A DNA stretch of 64,000 bases from CAZGKW01 sp964526295 (GTDB lineage Bacteria > Planctomycetota > Phycisphaerae > FEN-1346), in assembly GCA_964526295.1 (NCBI GenBank), contig CAZGKW010000017.1, positions 1 to 64,000 of the forward strand, given 5' to 3'. Below are positions 63,410-64,000 of this stretch, piece after piece; within the stretch, counting starts at the first letter, position 1; the number at the start of each line of letters is the position of its first letter. The notes below the pieces were generated by a model. The model did no database searches. It worked only from the letters and a program-made list of their open reading frames with translations, and was not told the DNA's origin. The position numbers and the translations under genes were made by a program.

Positions 63410-63940
63410 CGCCTGATCTCCTTTCTGCGGTTCGAGGATTCGGACGCGGAACGTCGTTCCCGTCGTCCGGACAGTGCCAACCTCGGTGCGGACGGCGAAC
63501 TCGCCCTTCGATCGGTCGACCTCACAGGTCACCTCGCCGTGCCACAGGTCGACCTGCTCGCGGTTCCTCTGGCCTTCGAGCCGCACGGCGCTCAAGGGCG
63601 CGATCTGCATGCGGACGTAGTCGCCGAGGGCCAGCGTGGCCGGGCCGTCGGGGGTCGTCAGCGTCCGGCCGCGGGCCACCTCGCCCCCCTCGATGACGGC
63701 GAACGATCCGCCGGCCCGAGGCGGAGGGTAGGTCGCCATCGGCACCAGGCACAGGGCGGCCACGATGGCGGCGGCGATCCCGGCCGCCGTCGGCACGAGC
63801 CACCGCAGCCGACGACGGGCCGCCCGCTCCGGGTCCGGCATCCGCGAGAGGATCCGCTCCGCCAAGTCCGGCGGCGGCTCACCGCCCAGCGCCTCGGCCA
63901 GGAGCACGTCGATCAATCGGTCGCGATGGTCGCCGCTCAC
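62588..63940 (-). CDS. FecR-type anti-sigma protein in one frame with an LTxxQ protein
   Basis: The GTG at 63940 overlaps the stop of the upstream sigma gene (GTGA). The 450-residue frame has an N-terminal helical anti-sigma region (DRLIDVLLAEALGGEPPPDLAERILSRM), a membrane helix (about 46-66) and a FecR beta domain (GEVARGRTLTTPDGPATLALGDYVRMQIAPLSAVRLEG ... VRTTGTTFRVRIL). The usual stop after that domain is missing: EPQKGDQA leads straight into the Spy-like sequence. FecR proteins hold ECF sigma factors at the membrane. Either a true fusion or two overlapping products. Confidence 0.78.
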   Translation of the reverse strand: MSGDHRDRLIDVLLAEALGGEPPPDLAERILSRMPDPERAARRRLRWLVPTAAGIAAAIVAALCLVPMATYPPPRAGGSFAVIEGGEVARGRTLTTPDGPATLALGDYVRMQIAPLSAVRLEGQRNREQVDLWHGEVTCEVDRSKGEFAVRTEVGTVRTTGTTFRVRILEPQKGDQAMGKQIKQMMVTVLAGAVLASGAWGETPVDEGQTKVLPPSESDAVPLSDLMHGGSASGVVITAQGKGATVRLGSRSTTEEQGLEELKAVCELTDRQVADIRKLIDERDAAMAAWRPDYEAAVAKVREMIAARDNYDKGAVRNVYGPVQELQKQATRIRSEHQAKVDAILTEEQKAKWEGHKLWQGFVGRHFRGVDFSEKQLAEAKAMCAEAAKDMRVEGEGARSHHEIRKELVEDIRNVVLTPAQRDAIEQREDERRKRMEEARQRGLGGAKGK

Positions 63941-64000
63941 GTTGCCGCCTCCGCCCGCCGGAGCCTCCGCCGGATACACTCGGCCAGGCGGGCCCGCAGC
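63937..64000 (-). CDS. ECF-type sigma factor, C-terminal fragment
   Basis: The last 20 codons in the window, ending at a TGA at 63937-63939, read RARLAECIRRRLRRAEAAT, like the end of sigma region 4 in planctomycete ECF sigma factors. The rest lies past the window edge. The overlap with the FecR-like gene fixes a sigma/anti-sigma pair. Partial; family call depends on context. Confidence 0.6.
   Translation of the reverse strand, partial: LRARLAECIRRRLRRAEAAT

Noticed and set aside
1..64000. tRNA, rRNA or other standard RNA genes
   Set aside because: No T-arm GGTTCGA-type sequence in a cloverleaf context and no rRNA-like stretch was seen by eye; a covariance-model scan would be needed to exclude a small RNA.

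Overview
The window is GC-rich bacterial DNA with dense genes, many GTG and TTG starts and frequent 4-base ATGA/GTGA gene overlaps. The gene set fits an anaerobic or facultative member of the Planctomycetota: a PEP-CTERM-sorted secreted protein, an ECF sigma/FecR pair feeding an exported LTxxQ-type protein, futalosine-pathway menaquinone genes, DUF4416 and DUF3568 proteins and a group 3b-type [NiFe] hydrogenase. The phylum is inferred from gene content; there is no rRNA gene here to prove it, and I see no tRNA gene.

Layout. 1-13 kb: a minus-strand housekeeping block (ugpC-type ATPase, terminator, then nusA-infB-DUF503-rbfA, a HhH-GPD protein, hisG, a large TPR protein, yebC). 13-18 kb: a cyclophilin-fold protein, a 29-residue membrane peptide, and an envelope glycan pair (WecA-like transferase and O-antigen-ligase-like protein), plus DUF4416. 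18-21 kb: an unknown gene with a frameshifted HEPN-like gene, a decayed antitoxin-like gene, comB and a macrodomain gene. 21-31 kb: exported or hydrolytic proteins (esterase, phosphodiesterase-like protein, a 1518-residue AsmA-like protein, a PhoD-like phosphatase). 31-39 kb: late futalosine menaquinone genes (ubiD, ubiE, ubiX and ubiA types, and mqnE). 39-43.7 kb: PhoA-type phosphatase, phosphofructokinase and a GH10 xylanase. 44-51 kb: a phage-derived module. 51-57.6 kb: hypE, a response regulator and hydrogenase subunits in beta-gamma-delta-alpha order. 57.6-64 kb: a pentapeptide-repeat potassium-channel-like protein, an orphan HigA-like antitoxin, small envelope proteins, the PEP-CTERM protein and the FecR region.

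Two things stand out. First, several families of short palindromic or paired repeats are scattered through the window, and some lie inside genes without breaking the frame. One 21-base palindrome (arms AAAAGACACT/AGTGTCTTTT) occurs five times: twice inside mqnE as an inverted pair, once inside the O-antigen-ligase-like gene where it encodes KKTLSVFS, and twice at the end of the phoA-like gene, where it supplies the stop codon and a two-way hairpin. A second family (GGCGACC/GGTCGCC arms) occurs twice inside the ParB-like gene. This resembles REP/BIME repeats, or the Rickettsia palindromic elements that insert in frame into genes.

Second, 44.0-50.9 kb carries a terminase large subunit, ParB-like protein, HTH protein, GNAT and ABC ATPase (together resembling a split COG2401 protein), ASCH protein, sigma-region-4-like protein and a CI/LexA-like repressor, with no capsid, portal or tail genes. 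The repressor and the sigma-like gene face away from each other across well-formed promoters and an inverted-repeat operator candidate. The host-like base composition and the repeat invasion suggest long residence: either a domesticated phage module or a reduced element.

The hydrogenase operon is preceded by a strong TTGACA/TAGAAT promoter and two CRP/FNR-family palindromes (TTGTGA-N6-TCACAA type), suggesting redox or nitrosative control through a CRP-family regulator that lies outside the window.
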